Shown here piece by piece: positions 1 to 7,719 of a stretch of 45,432 bases of DNA. The stretch is from Planctomycetota bacterium. GTDB lineage: Bacteria; Planctomycetota; Planctomycetia; Pirellulales; JADFKK01. The position numbers and the translations under genes were made by a program. The stretch covers positions 1-45,432 of the forward strand of contig JADFKK010000018.1 in NCBI GenBank assembly GCA_022564995.1, given 5' to 3'. The notes under the pieces were generated by a model. It did no database searches. It was not told the origin of the DNA and saw nothing but the letters and a program-made list of their open reading frames with translations. Each line of letters opens with the position of its first letter. The stretch's first letter is position 1.

Positions 1-146
1 TCTTTTTCATCCGAGGACCGTTTCGATAGATTGGGCAAACATTCGAGCATCTGGTAAACTCCTTACCAGTACGCTCCTACCGAAAATCCAAAATTCAGTC
101 CATACCAATTCGCCGCTGAGTAGTTACCTTTTCTCATTCATTCTCT

Positions 147-426
147 GTAACCGTTCACGAAATGATGAACCGCGTCGCTTTGACTCCAAGTAGAATTGAT
201 GACGCGATGAAGAAAAGCACAAACTCCTAGTTTCTTTGCCACCAATACACGCGTGCCGAGCAACTTCCTTCCTTTGCGATCTTCGAGACCTTCTGTTCAA
301 AAACTTTTGTTTCAGAAACCATCCATCCGGTTTGTCGAAACCTAAAACGGAGTCAGATGCGCCGACTTATTAGCGTTCATCAGCGTTGATTAGCGGTGGT
401 CTGTTTCAATCCCCGTGAACGGTTAC
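147..426. repeat. 13-bp inverted repeat pair, arms 147-159 and 414-426
   Basis: GTAACCGTTCACG at 147-159 is matched exactly, in reverse complement, by CGTGAACGGTTAC at 414-426. The arms are 254 bases apart, too far for a simple terminator hairpin. They could be the ends of a degenerate mobile or REP-type element. No transposase lies between them. Confidence 0.6.
371..400. repeat. Three tandem 10-bp units
   Basis: Three adjacent decamers, TAGCGTTCAT, CAGCGTTGAT and TAGCGGTGGT, share the core AGCG(T/G)T. The 10-bp period is about one helical turn. No neighbouring gene shows that this is an operator. Confidence 0.55.
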
Positions 427-542
427 ATAAATACCAATACGCAGCGCAAGTGAGTTAGCCTTCTTGACACACTCGCTTGCGCAGCGTGCTCGTATTAGTT
501 TTCATCTACCGCTCGCCTAAGCAGGGCAGCCGGAGCCGGATC

Positions 543-575
543 AAAAACAGCCGCGGGACTTGCGCCCCGCGGCTG
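543..575 (-). terminator. Rho-independent terminator of the 607-1320 gene
   Basis: A perfect 10-bp stem (548-557 with 566-575, CAGCCGCGGG) with an 8-nt loop lies 30 bases past the stop codon. On the minus strand it is followed by a TTTTT run (543-547). Position and structure fit an intrinsic terminator for the PEP-CTERM gene. Confidence 0.85.
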
Positions 576-606
576 ATTTCATCTAAGTTTAGGCATCGAA
601 GACGCG

Positions 607-1320
607 TTAGGCGTTCTTGCGTCGGCGGCGGCCGAACACGCCCAGGCCCAACATGCCGATCAGGCCAAGCACGATGGTCGACGGCTCGGGAATTTCGTTT
701 CCGAAGAACTCGATTTCGCTGATGGCGAAGAAGGCGCCCCCGACCGCGCCGGTTGCGTCGGTCTTCATGCGGAACTGCGTGAAGGCTCCCAGCGTATTGA
801 AGTCGACGTTCACATCCCATCGGATCACTTGATTGCGAGCGGTCCAAGGCCCTGCATTCGGATCGTTCTGCGAAAAGATATCGGTCCAAGTGTTGCCGTC
901 GTTAGATCCCTGGATCTGCCAGACCCGCGGATCACGATTTGGTGTGTCGTTGCTTGAGGTGACGGTGAAGTGCGTCAGGAAGTATGATTTATCGAATTTG
1001 GCACCAACAATCTGCGGGAACGCAGATCCGCAGCACCACTTGGCGGCGCCGCCGCCGTCAACCAGATTATCAAACACGTTGAAGGCAAATTCGCCGCCAC
1101 CGAAGCCGGGCTCGTCGCTGGAAAAGAACTCGGCGTCGAATCCGGCAAGATTCGGCGGAGCATACGCGTCCTCGTTACCATCATCTCCCAAATCCGTCAG
1201 ATCGTTGCCGAGCAGCGCCGCGGTGCCGGTTCCCAAAATCGTTTCCGCCAGAGCGGCACGCTCAAGCATCACGCCAATGGCGAGCATTGCGACAAGTGCG
1301 ATGGCAAATCGGGTCTTCAT
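607..1320 (-). CDS. PEP-CTERM secreted protein, discoidin-like
   Basis: A secreted protein of 237 residues. It starts with a classical signal peptide (MKTRFAIALVAMLAIG..., cleavage after ALA near residue 25) and ends with the PEP-CTERM sorting signal: EIPEPST, a hydrophobic helix with GLIGMLGLG, and a basic RRRRKNA tail. The middle (WQIQGSNDGNTWTDI, then a FRMKTDATG...ISEIEFFG segment) resembles the F5/8 type C (discoidin) fold, usually a carbohydrate or surface binding module. The start at 1320 is preferred over an upstream one because GGAG lies at the right distance and the signal peptide follows directly. An exosortase would be expected to process the C-terminus; none is in the window. Ligand unknown. 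Confidence 0.9.
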   Translation of the reverse strand: MKTRFAIALVAMLAIGVMLERAALAETILGTGTAALLGNDLTDLGDDGNEDAYAPPNLAGFDAEFFSSDEPGFGGGEFAFNVFDNLVDGGGAAKWCCGSAFPQIVGAKFDKSYFLTHFTVTSSNDTPNRDPRVWQIQGSNDGNTWTDIFSQNDPNAGPWTARNQVIRWDVNVDFNTLGAFTQFRMKTDATGAVGGAFFAISEIEFFGNEIPEPSTIVLGLIGMLGLGVFGRRRRKNA

Positions 1321-1582
1321 TATTCGTCTCCAGGCATCGAAAAAAATAATTCCGGGGGTCAGTCGAACGACCAACTCACCCCGTTATTCTAATCAAGGGA
1401 ATTGCCGACGCAAGGAAATTGCGAGAAAGTATCAGAAATAACCGAAGCGGGCCTAGAGACGTGCCCCGTGCCAAGTTGTCGCCACACTGGCTGACTGCTA
1501 TCTTTCGCCCTAACCTGTTGCTGCTGAATCACTTAGGTGGTATCGGCGCGCCCTCGGTCACCCGCGACACGCCACTGCTCCG

Positions 1583-3748
1583 CTACGGCCGGCCTTTTCC
1601 TTGCATCAGCAATTGCAGGTTTTTACGAGCTTGTTGGTAGTCCGGATTCAATTCGAGGGCTCGGCGAAGGGCTCGCTCCGCCTCGTCGAAGCGTTCCAAT
1701 TGGATCAGCGCCACGCCCAGATTCGCATGAGACCGCGGAAACGAAGGGTCGACGTCGATGGCGATGTTCAGTTGCTCGACCGCGTCGGCCGCGCGATTGG
1801 ATTGCATCAGGGCCACGGCCAGTTTGTTGATGGCGTCGGTGTTACGCGGCCGTAATTCGACCAGCCGGCGAAACCTTGTCTCGGCCTCCTTCGGTCTTCC
1901 CGAGCGGATCAAAGTCTCGCCCCGCGCGGCGAGTGTCTCCGCGAGGCGTTCTCGCGCCGTGGGGTGACGGCGGTCAAGGGCAAGCGTCTTCTCCAGATAC
2001 GTGATGCTCTCGTCGAGTTGGCCCGCGGCGGCCAACAAACCGGCATAGCGGAAAACGGCGTTCACGTAAAATACCGGAGGCGGGTCGGCTTTCAGATTGT
2101 AGTCAACGAGGATCTTATAGTGCTCGGTCGCCACGTCTCGCTCGCCCCGGTCTTCAGCCAGCTTCGCAAGCAGGTAGTGCGCCTCGCCATCGCCGGGTGC
2201 CAGTTCCACCGCCTGCTTCGCGGCCCGATAGGCGTCGTCGGTCTTGCCGGCCCACAACATGACTTGCGCCAGGTTGCGCATGGCTTTGCCCTGCCGCGTG
2301 TGGTCGATGTCCTTTTCGACGCGGGTGGTGATCTTTGCAATGGCCTCTTCGCCCCAGGAGCCAGACAGCTCGATGAAATCCTGCTCCGCCAAAAAGTCGA
2401 CGAGTTCCAGGGCCAACCGGCGATGGCCTCGCACCGTCGGATGCACGTGGTCGAGAAACAGATTTTCGCCCGGGATTCCCTGCGGCGACTCTTGCTCGGC
2501 CAGCGCGGCAAAGTCCAACACCGGAACGTCACGCTCGGCGGCCACCTCGCGCAAGATGGCTCGCATCGTCGTCAATGCCCGCAAGGGGCAAATGTCGTTA
2601 TCCCGCGCCGCTTCATAAGCCTTCTTGGCCTCCTCATGGCGATCGAGCGCGTCGAGCACGCGTCCGTGAAGATAGTGCAGTCCGGCGTGTTGATCGTCGA
2701 TGGCCAACGCTTCGTTCGCTTTGGCCAACGACTCATCCAATCGTTTCTCATGTAGTGCCTCGGTCGCCTCATCCAGCAAATCATCGCAGCGTGAAACGTC
2801 GGCCGCGCTCAGGCCGTCGCGATGCTGGCTCTTAAACGGCGAACAATGGCGCAGGTTGGACGCCGGCGTGATGAAAATCAGCTTAGCGCCCGCGACCCGG
2901 GCGATTTCCACCATGCGGGCCAGATTGTAGCGGTAGTGGGCAAGCACCTGAGCGCTGAACTCCTCGTCGCGGCGGTACTCCTGGGGGCCGACCGATTGAT
3001 CGAGGATCGTGTTGACTTCGCTCGGCAACACGTCGGATCGCCCGTCGTCCTTGCGGGGGCGGGGCTTGAGCATGCGCTGGATGGCCGAATAGGTGCGGGT
3101 GTGGCCCAGCAACACGCTCAGCCCGCGAATGGGAGCGGGCATGTCGATGATGTCGGCGTAGGTGCGGCGTTCGAGAAACTCGTTGTGGCCGGTGTAGACG
3201 ATGAATAGATCGGGCTCGTAATCGGAGAGTTCTTCCATGACGACCGCCACGCGGTAGCTGGCGTAGCTGATTCCGCCGGCGTTGACGAGCTGCCACTGGC
3301 GCGAAGGATCGGCCTCGGGCAGCATTTCGCGCAGCCAGCCGCAATACGACGTGGCGTCGTCGTAGGGTCGGCCGAATGTCGTCGACCCGCCGAGGCAGAA
3401 GATGCGGGTGACGCCGTCGTCCTTGCGTTTGGGGAAGCTCTGATCGTTAAAGAAGCGGCGCTTGTTTTCGGCGGTAACCATCTGCGTCTGGCCGTCATCG
3501 TCTTCCGATTCGACAAACAGCGGCACTCGTGATTCGAAACCGACGTAGGGGTCTTCTTCGTACAGCAACGGCCGGACGCCGACGAGCGTGAGTAGCAACT
3601 CCACGACTGCGAAGAATCCGATGCAAGCGGCGGCGGAAAACAACAGCTTCTTGCGCCGGCGGAACTTGGGCCGCCTGACGGAATTCGCCGGCGAGCGGTC
3701 CGCGCTGGGAGAGTCGTCGTCTGGGGAGCGGTTCTTACTCGTTGACAT
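1583..3748 (-). CDS. Membrane-anchored SGNH hydrolase-like protein with TPR repeats
   Basis: 721 residues from the ATG at 3748. A cytoplasmic basic, Ser-rich tail is followed by one membrane helix (about residues 34-56). The SGNH/GDSL-type domain then shows FCLGGSTTFG (block I, near 120), NAGG (block II, near 157), YTGHNE (block III, near 187) and DHVHP (block V, near 434). The catalytic Ser, Asp and His therefore appear present. TPR-like helices are inserted between blocks III and V (DQHAGLHYLHGRVLDAL...) and a longer TPR array fills the C-terminus (from about 480 to the end). Family knowledge suggests an acyl-ester or polysaccharide O-deacetylase type activity with protein-interaction repeats; the substrate is not visible. 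A longer TTG start at 3841 exists but lacks support. Confidence 0.82.
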   Translation of the reverse strand: MSTSKNRSPDDDSPSADRSPANSVRRPKFRRRKKLLFSAAACIGFFAVVELLLTLVGVRPLLYEEDPYVGFESRVPLFVESEDDDGQTQMVTAENKRRFFNDQSFPKRKDDGVTRIFCLGGSTTFGRPYDDATSYCGWLREMLPEADPSRQWQLVNAGGISYASYRVAVVMEELSDYEPDLFIVYTGHNEFLERRTYADIIDMPAPIRGLSVLLGHTRTYSAIQRMLKPRPRKDDGRSDVLPSEVNTILDQSVGPQEYRRDEEFSAQVLAHYRYNLARMVEIARVAGAKLIFITPASNLRHCSPFKSQHRDGLSAADVSRCDDLLDEATEALHEKRLDESLAKANEALAIDDQHAGLHYLHGRVLDALDRHEEAKKAYEAARDNDICPLRALTTMRAILREVAAERDVPVLDFAALAEQESPQGIPGENLFLDHVHPTVRGHRRLALELVDFLAEQDFIELSGSWGEEAIAKITTRVEKDIDHTRQGKAMRNLAQVMLWAGKTDDAYRAAKQAVELAPGDGEAHYLLAKLAEDRGERDVATEHYKILVDYNLKADPPPVFYVNAVFRYAGLLAAAGQLDESITYLEKTLALDRRHPTARERLAETLAARGETLIRSGRPKEAETRFRRLVELRPRNTDAINKLAVALMQSNRAADAVEQLNIAIDVDPSFPRSHANLGVALIQLERFDEAERALRRALELNPDYQQARKNLQLLMQGKGRP

Positions 3749-3969
3749 GGCCTGCGTGACCGAAAAATGATGGGTAGAGGCAGGCGGATGCGGACACTCG
3801 CGGAATAAAAACGGCGTCGCCAACCTGACCCCGAGGATCAATCTGCATTATAGCCGAAAAACCGCTAGTGCTACGTCAAGTATGAATTTGAGGGAGTCGG
3901 ATAGTCGTTGATCGCTCAGCGATCGAAACGTTTCGTTCGCGGAGCGAACAACGACTATGCAAACGAAAA

Positions 3970-4000
3970 CAGGGCTCGTCGCGGTTGGCGACGAGCCCTG
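3970..4000 (-). terminator. Strong hairpin terminator of the PEP-CTERM remnant
   Basis: A perfect 13-bp stem (3970-3982 with 3988-4000) with a 5-nt GGTTG loop lies 33 bases past the stop at 4033. On the minus strand it is followed by GTTTTCG. Its stem base and flanks (AAAACAGG on one side, CCTGTGTG on the other, plus-strand reading) match the terminator at 19820-19853. Confidence 0.8.
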
Positions 4001-4032
4001 TGTGTTTTCTTGAGGATAATTGCCGTCGATAA

Positions 4033-4336
4033 CTACCCGTTACGGCGGCGACGGCGGAATCCAAAAGAGCTGAGGCCGAGCATTCCCAGGATCGCCAGGG
4101 TGATGCTGGTGGGCTCCGGAATCCCCGGTTCCACGTCAAAACTCACTGCATCGTTGGCGCCTTCATGCGTGAACGATGCCATCGATAAAGACTTCGAGTT
4201 CCGATAGGTGGAAACGCGTGTCCGGCATCTCGACTTTCGTAATACGGACAAAGCGGCCAAACTCAGCGCGAGCAACCTGCATCGTCGCGAGCGCCAAAAA
4301 AGCGGTCAAAGCCGCACATGTTCCCAATCGTTTCAT
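4033..4336 (-). pseudogene. Frameshifted short PEP-CTERM protein
   Basis: A start with signal peptide (MKRLGTCAALTAFLALATMQ at 4336, GGAG upstream) is followed by FVRITKVEMPDTRFHLSELEVFIDG and then a stop at 4163. The overlapping frame carries the rest: EGANDAVSF...IPEPTSITLAIL and the RRRRRNG tail, ending at 4033. A one-base shift near 4175-4190 would join them. The reconstructed product would be about 100 residues, far shorter than its relatives, so there is probably an internal deletion as well as the frameshift. It keeps a strong terminator. A sequencing indel is the main alternative. Confidence 0.75.
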
Positions 4337-4360
4337 TTCGTATCTCCAGTCAAAAAACAC

Positions 4361-4784
4361 GGAGGATAGAGAGGCGAGTCTAGGTCGATCAAAAGAGCCA
4401 ATTTCATTTTATTGTAGTTCAGGTTTTTCAGGTTGCAACGAAAATGTGGGATTATTCTAAGAAAAAACCGAAAAGGCTCATGTTGTTGAATTCCGAAAAA
4501 GTTGCTTTTCAGACGCCTGAATCAGCGTGAAAAGGGGCGAATCTCCGGGATTCCCAAGAATCCGCCTCAGTCGCCCTCCCTTTTGTGGTGGCACGATCGT
4601 CGGCATCACGCGCGAACGGGCCAAATGCGGCCCAATGTTCTAGGCAATTTGGCGGCTTGGAAACGGTTGCAGCGATCGAACTGAGTCGCCGAGACAATCG
4701 CGACGATACAACGCGATGGAGGGGTGGGTAAGGCAATACGCTGGTCCATCCCATTTTCTAGCCGATTCCCGGGAGACCACTCTG
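4361..4784. other. Intergenic region, no gene seen
   Basis: AT-rich near 4400-4500, between the divergent PEP-CTERM remnant and the small secreted protein. No frame shows coding character and no clear repeat or RNA was found. Confidence 0.55.
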
Positions 4785-5153
4785 ATGCGTTGGGCCATTC
4801 TGATTGCAGTGCTGGCGTTCGGCACGGCAGGAAATGTTGATGGGGCGGAGTTTTCTTTTGCCCGCACGAATCGAGGCGGAGCGCCTGAGAGTCGTTTCGT
4901 GGCATCGCTAGTTGTCGGTCATCAATGCGCAGCCTGCAAGTGGAGTCAGCCCTATCCCTGCGCGGCCTGCGCTCGGCGCGTGCGGTGGGCGTATCACGGG
5001 CCGTACTATCGGCGGCCATTTGATTATCGCAGAAGCTTTGATTTTCCGTGGTCGTATGCGCCGTACCGTCCGGCGGCGTATTGGGTGAGCGACGAAGCAT
5101 CGGGGCCGGTTGATGTCGTGCCGCCGCTGCCAGCGCCCCCGCCCGCGCGTTGA
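4785..5153 (+). CDS. Small secreted Tyr/Arg/Pro-rich protein
   Basis: 122 residues. The start at 4785 follows a GGGAGA ribosome binding site and opens directly on a signal peptide (MRWAILIAVLAFGTAGNVDG, then AEFSF). The mature part has two CxxC pairs (HQCAACKW and YPCAACARR, near residues 45-65) that could bind metal or form disulfides. It continues with a YHGPYYRRPFDYRRSF aromatic/basic stretch and a proline-rich tail. Similar small YRR-rich exported proteins are common in planctomycetes, but I do not recognise a named family. No function assigned. Confidence 0.65.
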   Translation: MRWAILIAVLAFGTAGNVDGAEFSFARTNRGGAPESRFVASLVVGHQCAACKWSQPYPCAACARRVRWAYHGPYYRRPFDYRRSFDFPWSYAPYRPAAYWVSDEASGPVDVVPPLPAPPPAR

Positions 5154-5198
5154 TCGCGAAAACTTTCTCGATGTCGCCCGATCTACTCGTGGCGGGGC

Positions 5199-5220
5199 GC
5201 GACCAGCGGTCGCGGCTTTA
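5199..5220. repeat. Palindromic GCGACCA-n-TGGTCGC-type repeat, copy 1
   Basis: GCGACCAGCGGTCGC (a 6-bp stem with a 3-nt centre) followed by GGCTTTA. Other copies are at 11669-11690 and, inverted, at 25373-25394. Each lies within about 65 bases of a stop codon, so it could act at RNA 3' ends or be a dispersed REP-like element. Confidence 0.7.
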
Positions 5221-5280
5221 TGATGGGATGGGGCGATTCACGTTTATATTGCGACTCAAAAAAAAGTCTTGGAGAGTTGC

Positions 5281-5308
5281 TTGACAAATTCCGTGAACTT
5301 CTCACAAT
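5281..5308 (+). promoter_or_regulatory. Candidate sigma-70 promoter for folK
   Basis: TTGACA at 5281-5286, a 16-bp spacer and CACAAT at 5303-5308 (4 of 6 consensus). It would give a leader of about 320 bases before the folK start. It is the best match in this interval, but unproven. Confidence 0.4.
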
Positions 5309-5634
5309 GAGCAAATCAGAATCAGCGTGAGTTGTTTGCGTGCTGATCGCTGGAGCTTTACGAATTCAATTCCACCGCGTTTCGCGGTAACATGATCGGG
5401 CGGCCCACCGGAGTCGATCGATCGCAAGGACGGGAAGTGGTTGTGATTGCGGGATTCCGCGCGCCACCCGTCGATTGTCTTCGCCCAAAGCTCAGTGATG
5501 CCAGCACGCGCTGACCGACCAGACCGAAATTGTTTGGAGGGCGGCGACCGCAGGGATCGAAAGTCGGCGGCGCTATGCGTTGCGGCCTGGATGTCTCCTC
5601 CAACTTTTTTGGTTGTTTTGGTTTCGGCCGAATC

Positions 5635-6624
5635 ATGCCCACTTGTCTGATCGGTTTCGGGGCGAATTTGAACGATCGTCGTCAGACGCTCGAAGCAGCG
5701 GCCTCTCGTTTGGCCCAGGGCGCTGCGGTGCGCGTTACGGGCCGCAGTCGTTGGTGCGCGACCGCACCGATCGGCGGCCCCAGCGGCCAGGGTGAGTATC
5801 TTAATGGAGTAATTCGTGCGGAGACCGCGCTGGAGCCCGAGGCGTTGCTATTGCTGTTGCAACGAATCGAAGACGAGGCGGGCCGTCGGCGCGAGCGGCG
5901 CTGGGACGCCCGCACGCTGGATCTCGACCTGTTGCTGTATGACCAGTTAGAGATCGCCACGCCGCGGCTGATCGTGCCGCACCCGCGGATGGAGTTTCGG
6001 CGATTCGTGTTGGAGCCGGCCAGTGAGGTGGCGGCCGAAATGGTGCATCCGACGACCGGCTGGACGATCCAGCGTTTGTTCGACCACCTGCAAACCGCGC
6101 CGTGTTATGTGGCCGTTACGGGAGCCCCGGCCGCGGGAAAAACGGCCTTGGCAAGACGCTTGGCCGAAAGTGTCCCGGCACGTCTGATCGTTGATGCGAC
6201 GGACGGCCCGCGGGTTGAACCAGTTAGCAACGAGCCACCTGGGCAGTTAACGCCGCTGGCGGTAGAATTGCAGAGGTTGGAGCGTCGCACGCAAATGCTC
6301 GCGGCGGCTGCCCGTCCGAAATCAGGTGAGACGCTCATCAGTGATTTCTGGCTGGAGCAGTCGGCTGCCTACGCCGCGAAGCGGTTGGCGAACGACGATC
6401 TGGCCGCGTTGGAAGCGGCTGTACAACGTGCCCAAAGTCGTGTGCTGTCGCCGAAATTACTGATCGTGCTGATTGCTGGTGCGAGCGAGCGACAACGCGA
6501 GGTCCATCAGATCCTTGCCCGTCGGGCGCGGGCGGCCGAGCGCTGTCCGAGGCTGCTCGTTCGCTCCGACAGCCCACCAGCAGCGTATGAAGAGGCCTTT
6601 GCCGCGATCGAGGCGATGCGATAG
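5635..6624 (+). CDS. folK: FolK fused to P-loop (deoxy)nucleoside-kinase-like domain
   Basis: 329 residues. The N-terminal half is 6-hydroxymethyl-7,8-dihydropterin pyrophosphokinase of folate synthesis: LIGFGANLNDR at the start, APIGGPSGQGEYLNG, RWDARTLDLDLLLYD and VPHPRMEFRRFVLEP are the family signatures. From about residue 158 a second domain starts with the Walker A motif VTGAPAAGKTALARRL and resembles deoxynucleoside kinases or other small P-loop kinases (SDFWLEQSAAYA; a lid-like basic RQREVHQILARRARAAER). The start at 5635 matches the usual FolK N-terminus, although its ribosome binding site is poor and an ATG at 5575 is possible. It is followed 39 bases later by panC, probably as one transcript. 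The specificity of the kinase half is inferred only from fold-level motifs. Confidence 0.88.
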   Translation: MPTCLIGFGANLNDRRQTLEAAASRLAQGAAVRVTGRSRWCATAPIGGPSGQGEYLNGVIRAETALEPEALLLLLQRIEDEAGRRRERRWDARTLDLDLLLYDQLEIATPRLIVPHPRMEFRRFVLEPASEVAAEMVHPTTGWTIQRLFDHLQTAPCYVAVTGAPAAGKTALARRLAESVPARLIVDATDGPRVEPVSNEPPGQLTPLAVELQRLERRTQMLAAAARPKSGETLISDFWLEQSAAYAAKRLANDDLAALEAAVQRAQSRVLSPKLLIVLIAGASERQREVHQILARRARAAERCPRLLVRSDSPPAAYEEAFAAIEAMR

Positions 6625-6663
6625 AACCATAGGTGTCGCGGAAAAACAATCGAGCGAGCGACG

Positions 6664-7563
6664 ATGAATCCCACCGCTATTTCGTCCCAGCCACTGCTGC
6701 TGTCCGACGCTGAGGAGTTGCGCGACCTCGTCGAATCGGCGCGGCGCGATGGGAAGACGGTGGCGCTGGTGCCATCGATGGGCGCCCTACACGCGGGACA
6801 CCTCAGCCTGGTGCGGGCCGCTCGTGCTGAATGCGACTTTACGGTCGCCACGATCTTCGTCAACCCGACGCAGTTCGCCCCTGGCGAGGATTATCGGTGC
6901 TACCGGAGGACACTCGACGCCGACCTGGCCGCGCTGGCTGCCTTGGGGGTCGACGTGGTGTTTGCCCCGGCCGTTGAACAGATGTATCCCGACGGTCACA
7001 CGACGACGGTCGACGTCGGCGGCGTGGCGCTGCCGCTGGAAGGTGTCTGTCGGCCGGACCATTTCCGCGGCGTGGCGACCGTGGTGCTCAAGCTGTTTCA
7101 TTTGGCGCCGGCCCACGTTGCCTACTTCGGCCAGAAGGATTACCAGCAGTCGCTCGTCGTGCGGCAAATGGTCGGCGACCTGGACCTGCCGATTCGAATT
7201 CGTGTCTGCCCGATCGTGCGCGAGGCGGACGGTTTGGCGCTAAGTTCGCGCAACGAGTATCTCAGCCATTCAGAACGCCGCCAGGCCCTGGCGCTGTCGC
7301 AGAGCCTACGGTTGGCAAGCGAACTTTACTGTGTCGGCGAGCGCGACGCGGCGGTGCTGCGGCAACGCATGCGCGAGGTGTTCAACTCGGCCGGCATTGG
7401 CGACATCGACTATATTGCCCTGGCAGATCGAGACCGCCTGGAAGACGTCGCGGTGGTCGGCGACGAGACGATCGCCCTGGTGGCCGCGCGCGTGGGCAAG
7501 ACACGTTTGATCGACAATCACCTATTCGACGCCCCCTTTGCGATCCATCCGGCAGCCCGTTGA
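6664..7563 (+). CDS. panC: Pantothenate synthetase (pantoate--beta-alanine ligase)
   Basis: 299 residues, normal length for PanC. It catalyses ATP-dependent condensation of pantoate with beta-alanine, the last step to pantothenate for CoA. The nucleotidyltransferase motifs are all present: VPSMGALHAGHLSLV (HxGH type), VATIFVNPTQFAPGED, HFRGVATVVLKLFH, AYFGQKDYQQ and IVREADGLALSSRNEYLS. It lies 39 bases after folK on the same strand. The stop codon TGA lies inside a short repeat (7555-7572) that also occurs after the sulfatase gene. Confidence 0.96.
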   Translation: MNPTAISSQPLLLSDAEELRDLVESARRDGKTVALVPSMGALHAGHLSLVRAARAECDFTVATIFVNPTQFAPGEDYRCYRRTLDADLAALAALGVDVVFAPAVEQMYPDGHTTTVDVGGVALPLEGVCRPDHFRGVATVVLKLFHLAPAHVAYFGQKDYQQSLVVRQMVGDLDLPIRIRVCPIVREADGLALSSRNEYLSHSERRQALALSQSLRLASELYCVGERDAAVLRQRMREVFNSAGIGDIDYIALADRDRLEDVAVVGDETIALVAARVGKTRLIDNHLFDAPFAIHPAAR

Positions 7564-7572
7564 AAAAGTCGG
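7555..7572. repeat. 18-bp repeat at the panC stop codon
   Basis: GCCCGTTGAAAAAGTCGG, matched at 17 of 18 positions by 32180-32197 just after the sulfatase stop. Here it overlaps the end of panC and supplies its stop codon. Confidence 0.55.
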
Positions 7573-7719
7573 ATATCCAACAGGCTGCTAGCGTAACGCC
7601 GCCCCGCTTGCGGCTTTGCCCTTTCCCGGCCCCTGCTTAGTCGTTATTTTCCCTTAGTAGAGACAAACCCAACAACACGTGGGCATCGGGCTGTGTGACT
7701 GCAACGAGGACGCATCTCC

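Larger units (their letters stand above)
1..540. other. Intergenic region without a gene
   Basis: No reading frame here has a plausible start, ribosome binding site and coding character. The stretch holds a small hairpin at 51-69 (CTGGTAA, 5-nt loop, TTACCAG), a 13-bp inverted repeat (147-159 with 414-426) and a 10-bp tandem triplet (371-400). The window edge may cut off a gene lying to the left. Confidence 0.6.
5154..5634. other. Intergenic region before folK
   Basis: No gene. It contains a palindromic repeat (5199-5220) just after the preceding stop codon and a promoter candidate (5281-5308). The rest is unassigned. Frames open into folK upstream of 5635 but show no family sequence. Confidence 0.55.

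Noticed and set aside
4163..4336. A second selenocysteine UGA in the short PEP-CTERM gene
   Set aside because: The stop there is TGA, but the sorting signal lies in a different frame, so a frameshift rather than recoding is required; no SECIS-like hairpin was seen.
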